A stretch of 64,000 nucleotides of DNA, from the NCBI RefSeq assembly GCF_024347095.1, contig NZ_AP024903.1, positions 2,356,001 through 2,420,000 on the forward strand, given 5' to 3'. The DNA is from Vibrio rhizosphaerae. Lineage in GTDB: Bacteria; Pseudomonadota; Gammaproteobacteria; Enterobacterales; Vibrionaceae. Positions 17,929 to 26,022 of the stretch are shown here, piece after piece (the stretch's first letter is position 1; each line of letters opens with the position of its first letter). Position numbers and translations under genes: made by a program. The notes beneath the pieces are model-generated. The model was given only the letters and a program-made list of their open reading frames with translations. It did no database searches and was not told the DNA's origin.

Positions 17929-17954
17929 GGCTGTATGGCAGATGTCATACAGCC
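17929..17954 (+). terminator. Intercistronic hairpin between oppA and oppB
   Basis: GGCTGTATG (17929–17937) pairs with CATACAGCC (17946–17954), followed by TTTCATTT. It looks like a leaky terminator or 3' stabiliser that sets high OppA over OppBCDF. Confidence 0.65.
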
Positions 17955-17995
17955 TTTCATTTCACAGTTGCAATTAAATACACAAGAGTGAGTTT

Positions 17996-18916
17996 ATGCT
18001 TAAATTCATTGCTAAACGGATATTGGAAGCGATCCCGACCTTATTGGTGCTGATCACAATATCGTTTTTTCTCATGCGCTTTGCGCCCGGCAGCCCGTTC
18101 TCTTCAGAGCGTGCTGTAGCCCCCCAAGTTCTGGCAAATATCAATGCCGAATATGGGCTGGATAAACCTATCATGGTTCAGTACTTCACTTATCTGAAAA
18201 ATATTTTGCACGGCGATTTTGGTCCGTCGTTTAAATATAAAGATTTCAGTGTCAATGAATTGGTTGGAAAAGCGTTGCCGGTCTCCGCAAAAATCGGGGC
18301 GACCGCCTTTTTCTTTACCATCATTCTCGGGGTGACGATTGGCACGATCGCAGCCCTGAAACAGAATACGTGGCTGGACTATTCATTAATGGCAACGACC
18401 ATGTTGGGTATCGTCATCCCCTCCTTTGTCTTTGCTCCGGTGCTGATCTTCATCTTTGCCATCAATTTAGAATGGTTACCCGCCGGTGGCTGGAATGACG
18501 GCTCGTTCCAATATATGGCACTGCCCGTTCTCGGTATGTCGTTACTCTATATCGCAACCTTCGCTCGGATTACCCGAGGCTCAATGATTGAAACCCTCAA
18601 CAGTAACTTTATCCGCACCGCGAAAGCCAAAGGCCTCAACTACGGTTACATTGTTGTTCGTCATGCATTAAAACCCGCGCTATTACCGGTTGTTTCTTAT
18701 ATGGGCCCCGCTTTTGTCGGTATTATTACCGGTTCGGTGGTCATCGAAACTATCTTTGGCTTACCCGGAATCGGGAAGCTATTTGTGAACGCAGCCTTTA
18801 ACCGGGATTATTCTCTGGTACTCGGGATAACCATCCTGATTGGATTTTTGTTTATTTTGTTCAACATGATCGTCGATATTCTTCTCGCCTATATCGATCC
18901 GAAAATCCGCTATTAG
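17996..18916 (+). CDS. oppB: Oligopeptide ABC transporter permease OppB
   Basis: A 306-residue inner membrane permease with six helices. The first is LLVLITISFFLMRFAPGSPF, a typical OppB/DppB start, and the EAA loop occurs at IRTAKAKGLNYGYIVVRHA, which docks the ATPases. It forms the channel with OppC for peptide import. Second gene of oppABCDF, 12 bases before oppC. The stretch FAPGSPFSSERAV is characteristic of OppB rather than DppB. Confidence 0.96.
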   Translation: MLKFIAKRILEAIPTLLVLITISFFLMRFAPGSPFSSERAVAPQVLANINAEYGLDKPIMVQYFTYLKNILHGDFGPSFKYKDFSVNELVGKALPVSAKIGATAFFFTIILGVTIGTIAALKQNTWLDYSLMATTMLGIVIPSFVFAPVLIFIFAINLEWLPAGGWNDGSFQYMALPVLGMSLLYIATFARITRGSMIETLNSNFIRTAKAKGLNYGYIVVRHALKPALLPVVSYMGPAFVGIITGSVVIETIFGLPGIGKLFVNAAFNRDYSLVLGITILIGFLFILFNMIVDILLAYIDPKIRY

Positions 18917-18928
18917 AGAGGCTGACAC

Positions 18929-19831
18929 ATGATTGGAAATAAAGAGAATGTCCAAGCACTGGAGCGATTCAGTGAACAATTGGAAATTGAAGGAAGAAGC
19001 TTGTGGCAAGACGCCAGAATGCGCTTTCTGCGTAACAAAGCAGCCATGGTCAGTCTGGTTATTCTGGTATTGATTACCTTGGCGGTGCTGATTCTGCCTT
19101 ATATGGCAACGTACAGTTTCGAAGATACCGACTGGTATGCGATGAATGCGGCGCCATCGGCTGAACACATCTTCGGAACGGATGCTTTAGGCCGCGATTT
19201 GTATGTCCGGACATTAATTGGCGGTCAGATTTCACTGGCAGTCGGTATTCTGGGGGCACTGGTTGCCGTGATTATCGGTACGCTTTACGGTGCGACTTCC
19301 GGGTACATCGGTGGCCGGGTCGACCGCGTGATGATGCGGATGCTGGAGATTCTGTACGCCATCCCATTTATGTTTTTCGTCATCGTGCTGGTGACCTTCT
19401 TTGGGCGTAACATCATGCTCATCTTCGTGGCTATCGGTGCTATTTCATGGCTGGATATGGCACGGATTGTCCGGGGACAAACCCTGAGCCTGCGCAGTAA
19501 AGAGTTTATTGAAGCCGCACACGTTTGTGGCGTGAGTCAATGGAAAATTATCACCCGTCATATTGTCCCGAATGTACTGGGCATTGTCGTCGTTTATTCG
19601 ACACTGCTCATTCCGACAATGATTCTGACGGAATCATTCCTCTCGTTTCTGGGATTGGGTGTTCAGGAGCCACGAACCAGTTGGGGAGCTTTGTTACAAG
19701 AAGGCGCAAATACTATGGATCTGGCCATCTGGCAGCTCGCGTTTCCTGCCGCATTTATGATTGTGACACTATTTTGTTTTAACTATGTTGGCGACGGATT
19801 GCGTGATGCACTCGATCCGAAAGACAGATAA
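18929..19831 (+). CDS. oppC: Oligopeptide ABC transporter permease OppC
   Basis: A 300-residue permease with an N-terminal OppC_N segment (SLWQDARMRFLRNKAAMVSL) and six helices. The periplasmic opening HIFGTDALGRDLYVR is diagnostic of OppC/DppC. The EAA motif is in FIEAAHVCGVSQWKIITRHI. It pairs with OppB. The gap to oppD is 14 bases and contains GGGAG as its ribosome site. Confidence 0.96.
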   Translation: MIGNKENVQALERFSEQLEIEGRSLWQDARMRFLRNKAAMVSLVILVLITLAVLILPYMATYSFEDTDWYAMNAAPSAEHIFGTDALGRDLYVRTLIGGQISLAVGILGALVAVIIGTLYGATSGYIGGRVDRVMMRMLEILYAIPFMFFVIVLVTFFGRNIMLIFVAIGAISWLDMARIVRGQTLSLRSKEFIEAAHVCGVSQWKIITRHIVPNVLGIVVVYSTLLIPTMILTESFLSFLGLGVQEPRTSWGALLQEGANTMDLAIWQLAFPAAFMIVTLFCFNYVGDGLRDALDPKDR

Positions 19832-19845
19832 TCCGGGAGCACTGT

Positions 19846-20817
19846 ATGAACTTACTTGATGTAAAAGATCTACGGGTTGAATTCTCGACACCGGATGGCA
19901 CCGTAACAGCCGTCAACGATCTGAATTTTTCATTAAAACAAGGCGAGACGCTGGGAATCGTCGGTGAATCCGGCTCCGGGAAATCTCAGACCGTGTTTGC
20001 GATGATGGGACTTCTGGCGAAAAACGGCAAGGTTTCCGGCAGCGCCCTATTTGAAGGCAAAGAAATTCTCAATCAGCCGGAAAAAACGCTGAATAAAATT
20101 CGCGCAGAACAGATTGCGATGATATTTCAGGATCCGATGACGTCGCTGAATCCTTATATGAAAGTCAGCACCCAACTGATGGAAGTGCTGATGAAGCATA
20201 AAGGGATGGGAAAAGCAGAAGCATTCGAAGAATCGGTCCGGATGCTGGAAGCCGTTAAAATCCCGGAAGCACGCAAGCGTATTAATATGTATCCCCATGA
20301 ATTCTCTGGCGGAATGCGTCAACGGGTGATGATCGCAATGGCGCTCCTCTGTCGCCCTAAACTATTGATTGCTGACGAACCGACAACCGCACTGGATGTC
20401 ACAGTACAAGCGCAGATTATGGATCTGCTTAACGAGCTGAAAGCAGAATTCAATACCGCGATTATCATGATCACTCACGATCTCGGGGTTGTCGCCGGCT
20501 CTTGTGAGAAAGTCTTAGTGATGTACGCGGGCAGAACCATGGAATATGGTAGCGTCAATGATATTTTCTATCAGCCGAGCCATCCTTATGCCGAAGGCTT
20601 GCTTCGAGCGATTCCACGTCTGGATACGGAAGGAGACGTTCTCCCGACCATTCCGGGTAATCCGCCCAATCTACTCCGGCTGCCACCCGGCTGTCCTTAT
20701 CAGGAACGATGCCACCGGGTCACAGAACGCTGTAAACATGAAACACCAGCCCTCATGACGTTTGGTAACCAACGTCAACGGGCCTGCTTTTCTGACTGGG
20801 AGACGTGGGAAAAATGA
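19846..20817 (+). CDS. oppD: Oligopeptide ABC transporter ATPase OppD
   Basis: A 323-residue ATPase. Walker A is GESGSGKSQ, the Q-loop is in IFQDPMTSLNP, the signature is FSGGMRQRVMIA, Walker B is LLIADEPTTALD, and the switch His is in ITHDLGVVAG. The C-terminal oligopeptide domain carries cysteines (GCPYQERCHRVTERC), as in members that bind an iron–sulphur cluster. It hydrolyses ATP with OppF. Its stop overlaps the oppF start as ATGA. Confidence 0.96.
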   Translation: MNLLDVKDLRVEFSTPDGTVTAVNDLNFSLKQGETLGIVGESGSGKSQTVFAMMGLLAKNGKVSGSALFEGKEILNQPEKTLNKIRAEQIAMIFQDPMTSLNPYMKVSTQLMEVLMKHKGMGKAEAFEESVRMLEAVKIPEARKRINMYPHEFSGGMRQRVMIAMALLCRPKLLIADEPTTALDVTVQAQIMDLLNELKAEFNTAIIMITHDLGVVAGSCEKVLVMYAGRTMEYGSVNDIFYQPSHPYAEGLLRAIPRLDTEGDVLPTIPGNPPNLLRLPPGCPYQERCHRVTERCKHETPALMTFGNQRQRACFSDWETWEK

Positions 20818-21800
20818 ATCAGAAATCCTTACTACTTGATATTAAAGATCTGAAAGTTCATTTTCAGATAGCCTCAAAGTCAGCCTGGCCCTGGTCACCT
20901 CCGACGGTACTCAAAGCGGTTGATGGGGTGAGTGCCCGTCTTTATGAAGGTGAAACTCTGGGTGTGGTCGGTGAGTCCGGCTGTGGTAAATCAACGTTTG
21001 CCCGCGCAATTATCGGGCTGGTCAATGCAACAGAAGGTGAAGTGGTCTGGCTTGGTCAAGACCTGACCCGGATGAAAGCTGCGCAGCGGCGGGAAACCCG
21101 TAAAGATATTCAGATGATCTTTCAGGACCCGTTGGCATCGCTTAATCCACGCATGACAATTGGTGACATTATTGCAGAGCCACTCCGGACATTTTATCCG
21201 GAGCTCTCTTCTCTGGAAGTAAAAGATCGGGTGAAAGAGATGATGATGCGGGTCGGGCTATTGCCGAATGTCATCAACCGCTATCCGCATGAGTTTTCCG
21301 GCGGGCAGTGTCAGCGGATTGGGATTGCCCGGGCCTTAATTCTGCGGCCGAAAATGATCATCTGTGACGAACCGGTGTCAGCACTGGACGTGTCAATTCA
21401 GGCACAAGTGGTTAACTTGCTCAAAGAGATCCAAAAAGAGCTTGGCTTGAGTCTGGTATTTATCGCTCATGACTTATCCGTCGTGAAGCATATATCTGAC
21501 CGGGTGATGGTGATGTATCTCGGCAATGTTGTCGAGATTGGTGAAGCCGATAAGCTGTTTTCAGCGCCAAAGCATCCCTATACAACAGCGTTGATGACGG
21601 CCGTCCCGATTCCTGATCCAAATCTGGAACGGCAGAAAAAAATTCAGATGCTGGAAGGTGATCTCCCGTCACCGATCAATCCACCATCCGGCTGTGTGTT
21701 CCGTACCCGTTGTCCGAAAGCACAACCCCAATGTGCCCAGAATAAACCGGTCCTCAGTGGTGACGAACAACATGCGGTTGCCTGTCCCATCGTGCTCTGA
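20814..21800 (+). CDS. oppF: Oligopeptide ABC transporter ATPase OppF
   Basis: A 328-residue ATPase, partner of OppD. Walker A is GESGCGKST, the signature is FSGGQCQRIGIA, Walker B is MIICDEPVSALD, and the switch His is in IAHDLSVVKH. The C-terminal Cys pattern GCVFRTRCPKAQPQC matches the family. ATG 20814 overlaps the oppD stop; the frame is open three codons upstream but the overlap is the usual arrangement. Last gene of the operon, followed by a strong hairpin. Confidence 0.96.
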   Translation: MNQKSLLLDIKDLKVHFQIASKSAWPWSPPTVLKAVDGVSARLYEGETLGVVGESGCGKSTFARAIIGLVNATEGEVVWLGQDLTRMKAAQRRETRKDIQMIFQDPLASLNPRMTIGDIIAEPLRTFYPELSSLEVKDRVKEMMMRVGLLPNVINRYPHEFSGGQCQRIGIARALILRPKMIICDEPVSALDVSIQAQVVNLLKEIQKELGLSLVFIAHDLSVVKHISDRVMVMYLGNVVEIGEADKLFSAPKHPYTTALMTAVPIPDPNLERQKKIQMLEGDLPSPINPPSGCVFRTRCPKAQPQCAQNKPVLSGDEQHAVACPIVL

Positions 21801-21811
21801 TTGGTAAACGA

Positions 21812-21840
21812 AAACCTGAAGACGCCCCGTCTTCAGGTTT
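21812..21840 (+). terminator. opp operon terminator hairpin
   Basis: AAACCTGAAGACG (21812–21824) and CGTCTTCAGGTTT (21828–21840) form a perfect 13-bp stem with a CCC loop, 12 bases after oppF. The T run is short (GGTTTCT). Confidence 0.8.
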
Positions 21841-22020
21841 CTATACCGCTCCCAAGACTCTCCGCCCCATGTTTTGTAGACAAACTCGCCTACAGTGCTC
21901 TAAATCGCCGATCAAACCAGCGACACAATCCAGACCAAATTCCGCAATTTTGTTCAAGTTTTCCTGAACTGACTTTTCTATCATAAAATATAAGTGATAC
22001 GCAGCAAGTCAGGGATTCAT

Positions 22021-22860
22021 ATGCGAACAGGTAACCATTTCAAATTTGAGAACAGTACTTCGCTTCCGGGGGTCAAGATACTGACGGCCAATATGCACGA
22101 TTTCAGTTATGACAAACATGCCCATGAAGAATACTCGCTGGGCGTGACATTGCAGGGCCGACAAGATTTTTTCTGTTGCCGACGCTTTCATCAAAGCCTC
22201 CCGGGAGGCGTGATACTCTTCAACCCTGATGATGTTCATGACGGTCATTCAGGCGGCACAACTGATTTGTCGTATGTGATGACTTACATCCACCCCCGGA
22301 CATTTCGGGCGCTTTTTCTTGCATTGGGGGTGAAGCCTGATCACATGGTCCGGGTGGAAGGCGTCTTGTTTGATGATTGGATGTTCAAGCAGCAGATCAT
22401 GACGTTCGCCCATATCGTCAACATCGGTTATTACTCAAAAATCGAACAGGAATTAGCTCTGTTTCGTTTAGCCCATACACTGGTTAGAAAATCAGGCTCA
22501 TTACGTGAAATGCTCCCGCAACGTCGTCAGGATGTATTACTCAACCGAGCCAAAGCATTCATTCACAGTCAATACCAAGACGATTTGATGATCGATGATA
22601 TTGCCGCCGTCGCCAATATGTCGAAATATCATTTTATCCGATTATTTCGGGCACAGTTTGGAATTACGCCTCACCAGTATGTGCTCAATTGCCGTATCAA
22701 TGGCGTACAAAAAGCACTTGAATCCGGCCTTCCCACCTCAACAGTTGCACAAATGTTCCGTTTTGCTGACGTCAGTCACATGAATCGTCGCTTCAAAAAA
22801 CTCTATGGTATGACCCCGAAACAATATCAAACACAGCTCAATCGGGTACCACAACGCTAA
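22021..22860 (+). CDS. AraC-family transcriptional regulator
   Basis: A 279-residue activator. An N-terminal cupin-like ligand domain carries the HAHEEYSLGVTLQG strand and LFNPDDVHDGHSG. Two AraC helix-turn-helix units fill the last 100 residues: IDDIAAVANMSKYHFIRLFR, and TVAQMFRFADVSHMNRRFKK followed by YGMTPKQYQ. ATG 22021 follows AGGG at about seven bases; a GTG at 21994 in frame is less likely. The LysE-type exporter gene begins 49 bases downstream on the same strand. In this family group the regulator commonly switches on the neighbouring exporter in response to an amino acid or analogue. Confidence 0.9.
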   Translation: MRTGNHFKFENSTSLPGVKILTANMHDFSYDKHAHEEYSLGVTLQGRQDFFCCRRFHQSLPGGVILFNPDDVHDGHSGGTTDLSYVMTYIHPRTFRALFLALGVKPDHMVRVEGVLFDDWMFKQQIMTFAHIVNIGYYSKIEQELALFRLAHTLVRKSGSLREMLPQRRQDVLLNRAKAFIHSQYQDDLMIDDIAAVANMSKYHFIRLFRAQFGITPHQYVLNCRINGVQKALESGLPTSTVAQMFRFADVSHMNRRFKKLYGMTPKQYQTQLNRVPQR

Positions 22861-22909
22861 CCAACGCTATCATCACCCTTGATAACCATGAAAACAGGTC
22901 AGTTATCTT

Positions 22910-23503
22910 ATGCTTGAAATATGGACTTATGCTCTGGGAATCATGTATTCCCCGGGACCAGTGAATTTACTCAGCCTGAATGGTGGTATGCAGGGACAGA
23001 CACGTCACCACATCGGATTTTTCTTCGGCGTTGCCTGTGCCATGTTCATTCTATTTATCAGTTTAAGTTATCTGGGTCATTCACTCGTCAATGATGACCT
23101 ACTCCCTTATATTGCACTTTGCGGATGCAGTTACATTCTGTATCTCGCCTGGCAACTGATGCGCTCATCCGTGACACTCAAACAGCGGGCTTCATTCACG
23201 CTCTCATTCAAAAACGGGCTCATGATGCAGCTCTTCAACCCCAAAGGGCTGATTGCCACTCTGCCAATTGCCACAATTCAGTTTCCCGCACAAAATATGA
23301 CTGAGGGACAGATCATGATTTGGTCTGGCGCACTTGCGCTGTTTGCCGGCTGCGCGCCCGGCAGTTATTCAGTCCTTGGCGGGATTGTCGGTAAACATCT
23401 GCTGAATGCAATCTGGTTATTGCGTGTACAACGGCTATTGGCATTACTTTTAGTGTATACAGCATTCAGTATCGGTTATGAGCACATTTATAAAGCTTGG
23501 TAG
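22910..23503 (+). CDS. LysE/RhtB-family exporter
   Basis: A 197-residue membrane protein with six hydrophobic segments. The family signature lies at the start: GIMYSPGPVNLLSLNGGMQG, followed by the GFFFGVACAMF helix. LysE/RhtB proteins expel amino acids such as lysine, threonine, homoserine or cysteine using the proton gradient. The substrate here is unknown. Likely cotranscribed with and controlled by the AraC regulator upstream. Confidence 0.9.
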   Translation: MLEIWTYALGIMYSPGPVNLLSLNGGMQGQTRHHIGFFFGVACAMFILFISLSYLGHSLVNDDLLPYIALCGCSYILYLAWQLMRSSVTLKQRASFTLSFKNGLMMQLFNPKGLIATLPIATIQFPAQNMTEGQIMIWSGALALFAGCAPGSYSVLGGIVGKHLLNAIWLLRVQRLLALLLVYTAFSIGYEHIYKAW

Positions 23504-23572
23504 GCTGTTCTCAACAACATCCGGGACACAAGGTACCATGCTCTGCCCAAAACATTTATTCGGTAGCGCAAG

Positions 23573-23597
23573 AAAAACGGGCTCAACAGAGCCCGTT
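23573..23597 (-). terminator. Rho-independent terminator of the oxidoreductase gene
   Basis: On the minus strand AACGGGCTC (23589–23597) pairs with GAGCCCGTT (23576–23584) around TGTT, followed by TTTC. It may also stop plus-strand transcripts of the exporter gene. Confidence 0.8.
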
Positions 23598-23622
23598 AAA
23601 AATAACGATGTTTGGCAACATC

Positions 23623-24618
23623 TTATAATTCGACGATTAACTTGCCCTGATTATCGCCACTAAAGAGTAATTTAATCGCATCAGGCGCATTTTCGATACC
23701 GTGAATCACATGGGTACGATATTTCAGCTCCCCTTTCATCAACATGCCGCCTAACGCCAGACCATAATCAGCAAATCGGTCAAAGTGATCCGGCATGGTA
23801 AAGCCCTGAATCGACAGACGACGTTTAATGATGTTCATCCAGCTAGGGCCCGGATCTGGCTGATCTTTGTTGTACTCAGCAATCAGACCACAAACAGCAA
23901 TACGTCCATGCGCATTCATTCGCGCAAAAATAGGCGCCTGAGCCACACCACCGGTATTTTCAAAAAACAAGTCAATACCATCCGGCGTTGCAGCTGCCAA
24001 TTGTTCAGCAAAATCAGCCTCGTGATAATTCAAGGCTGCATTAAATCCTAACTCTTCGGTAATCCATCGCCCTTTTTCTGCACTACCAACGACGCCAACC
24101 ACTCGGAGTCCGAGGTTCTTCGCCATTTGCCCGACGAGTGAACCGACCGACCCGGCTGCTGCCGTAATCACTAATGTTTGCCCTGCCTTTGGCTGTAAAA
24201 CCTGATACAGGCCATGATATGCGGTCACCCCCGGGAGTGAGATCACGGCCAGTACAGCTTCAGCCGGAATGTCTGCCGGTATTTTATTCAAACCGGTACC
24301 GTTGGAAAGCAGATATTCCTGCATGCCTGTCATTCCCAGAACTCGGGTCCCCTCAGGGAAATCAGGATGTCTGGAAGAGACCACTTCGCCCAATCCACTG
24401 GCACGCATCACATCCCCTAATGCCACAGGAGGAATATAGCTATTCTCGTCAGCGCTCATCCAGCCACGCATGGCAGGGTCCAGAGATAGGTGCGTGACTT
24501 TTACCAAAAATTCGCCTTCTTGTGGCGTGGGTATTGTTGCGGTTTCTGTCGAAAATACATCCGCAGTAATCTCTCGCTGGGGTCTGTCAATCAAATGAAC
24601 TGCCCGATATGTCTGCAT
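23623..24618 (-). CDS. NADP-dependent zinc-free oxidoreductase (CurA/YncB type)
   Basis: A 331-residue medium-chain dehydrogenase/reductase without zinc ligands. The N-terminal LSLDPAMRGWMS and the nucleotide fold VITAAAGSVGSLVGQMAK are typical of the CurA/prostaglandin reductase group, which uses NADPH to reduce the double bond of alpha,beta-unsaturated ketones and aldehydes. The stretch GFTMPDHFDRFADY near the end also fits. ATG 24618 was chosen for GAGGAA just upstream; an open frame extends 12 codons further. Monocistronic, with its own terminator. Confidence 0.93.
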   Translation of the reverse strand: MQTYRAVHLIDRPQREITADVFSTETATIPTPQEGEFLVKVTHLSLDPAMRGWMSADENSYIPPVALGDVMRASGLGEVVSSRHPDFPEGTRVLGMTGMQEYLLSNGTGLNKIPADIPAEAVLAVISLPGVTAYHGLYQVLQPKAGQTLVITAAAGSVGSLVGQMAKNLGLRVVGVVGSAEKGRWITEELGFNAALNYHEADFAEQLAAATPDGIDLFFENTGGVAQAPIFARMNAHGRIAVCGLIAEYNKDQPDPGPSWMNIIKRRLSIQGFTMPDHFDRFADYGLALGGMLMKGELKYRTHVIHGIENAPDAIKLLFSGDNQGKLIVEL

Positions 24619-24959
24619 ATGTTCCTCTCTCTTTGAATATTTCGTTGTCCTCATTCATTACGACAACATGTTGAATACGGTATCTCATTGATTTTAGATA
24701 GGTCATCACGCAATATGGCAGAAACTACACAATCAATCTCTTAACCTATCATTATCATTCCAATGGCACTTATCAAATATCATGAATAGCTGCTATTCAA
24801 GTATGTAATCATAATATATATGGTGACGGTTCGGCTCATTTTAAAGCGTGAGGGTATACAGAAAGACAGGTAATATCAGATATCAAATAAACTGCTACCT
24901 GACATCATCACTGATTTTTATCAGATAACAGTATTTTATTTTTAGCGATTTTTTCAACT
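24619..24959. other. 341-bp AT-rich gap
   Basis: Contains the leader and promoter of the oxidoreductase gene on its left side, and the region past the stop of the small unknown gene at 24960 on its right side. No open frame with coding character and no strong hairpin were seen. Confidence 0.5.
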
Positions 24960-25295
24960 TTAAACTAATGAAGATTCCAGACATGGTTCAAGCTGAATCG
25001 ATATAGCTTTACCATTGAGTGATGCATATTCAGTCCCCATTGGGGCATCCCCCATTGATAGGGATAACTCAATAGAATCATCATGTTCTGACGTAACTGC
25101 GGGTATCCCTTCACCAAATTGTTCTGCTAAATCTTCATCCAAAAATGCAAAAGTAATGAGATAGCTTTTCCCAATACGAATATCACTGGGAACATCACCT
25201 AAAAAACATTGAACGATTGAACCATGAATATCAAACGTGATCTCTTCTCGAGCTGCTGGATTAATATGAATGACTTTGGCTTTATATTTTCTCAT
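24960..25295 (-). CDS. Hypothetical protein, 111 residues, unrecognised
   Basis: A small soluble acidic protein with no signal peptide or membrane segment. It opens MRKYKAKVIHINPAAREEIT and continues with a beta-rich pattern (VQCFLGDVP, IGKSYLITFAFL). The residue spacing suggests a small beta-barrel that I cannot place in a family. GGAG about 7 bases before ATG 25295 supports this start over the longer frame to 25346. It sits alone in an AT-rich, gene-poor stretch between two conserved genes, so it may be a lineage-specific or transferred gene. An immunity-like or tailocin-type role cannot be argued from what is visible. Confidence 0.6.
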   Translation of the reverse strand: MRKYKAKVIHINPAAREEITFDIHGSIVQCFLGDVPSDIRIGKSYLITFAFLDEDLAEQFGEGIPAVTSEHDDSIELSLSMGDAPMGTEYASLNGKAISIQLEPCLESSLV

Positions 25296-26022
25296 GAAGT
25301 CTCCGTTGTTATATTTCAATAAATCGTATTTAGCACGAGTAAACACAATAAAAATGTTGGACTGTCTGGTTATACGCCGAGTCAGGTTAATTGATTGATT
25401 CCTGACATAATATGGAGATTAACTCTAGTTTATTTATTGTTATTCATACAGATATGCAAACAAATCAATCAATCAAATTGATCAACCAGTCAACCATCCT
25501 GATAGTGTGACAATTCCCCCCATAAGCATAATCGATTTACAGAAAGAGACAATCCATTCTTCTGGCGACATGCCGAAATAACCGATGTCCTCACACCCTA
25601 GATACATTAGTGCTTTCATTCCCATCTTTTTTTGTTACCTGTCAGTCTGAGGCTATCGTTTTTGCTCCGGTAGCCAACCAGAGTTATGACAGGATTTCGA
25701 CAACTTAAAACGATAAAATATCAGTTGACTCAGTAAAAAAGTGACGCAGACATCAACTTTCTGACAGGATTTGCTCAGTGATACATTAACGTGCGTGGCA
25801 AATAACATCAGGACATCATCAATGAAAATACGAGCCTTCATCAAAACAACTATCCCTTCATCAAAACAATGACCGCAACAGCAGAAGTCTGTTGGCTGAA
25901 CCCGGCCAAGACAACTGAGCCATCAATTCATTACCTTAAATGGATTATCTTAAAAAGATTGCCTTAGACGGGAGTTGATGAGACGGATGTGACTGAAGCA
26001 AGCCTTAGCGCAACCGTCCGTT
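25296..26022. other. 727-bp gene-poor region
   Basis: AT-rich tract upstream of the small unknown gene and downstream of topB. It has short direct repeats: CCTTCATCAAAACAA occurs twice near 25833–25870, and GACAGGATTT occurs twice near 25690 and 25760. A 63-codon minus-strand frame at 25653–25844 lacks coding character. No integrase or attachment site was recognised. Confidence 0.5.

Noticed and set aside
25653..25844. 63-codon minus-strand ORF
   Set aside because: No ribosome site, no recognisable family, and its SKSC repeats reflect short DNA repeats in the AT-rich gap.
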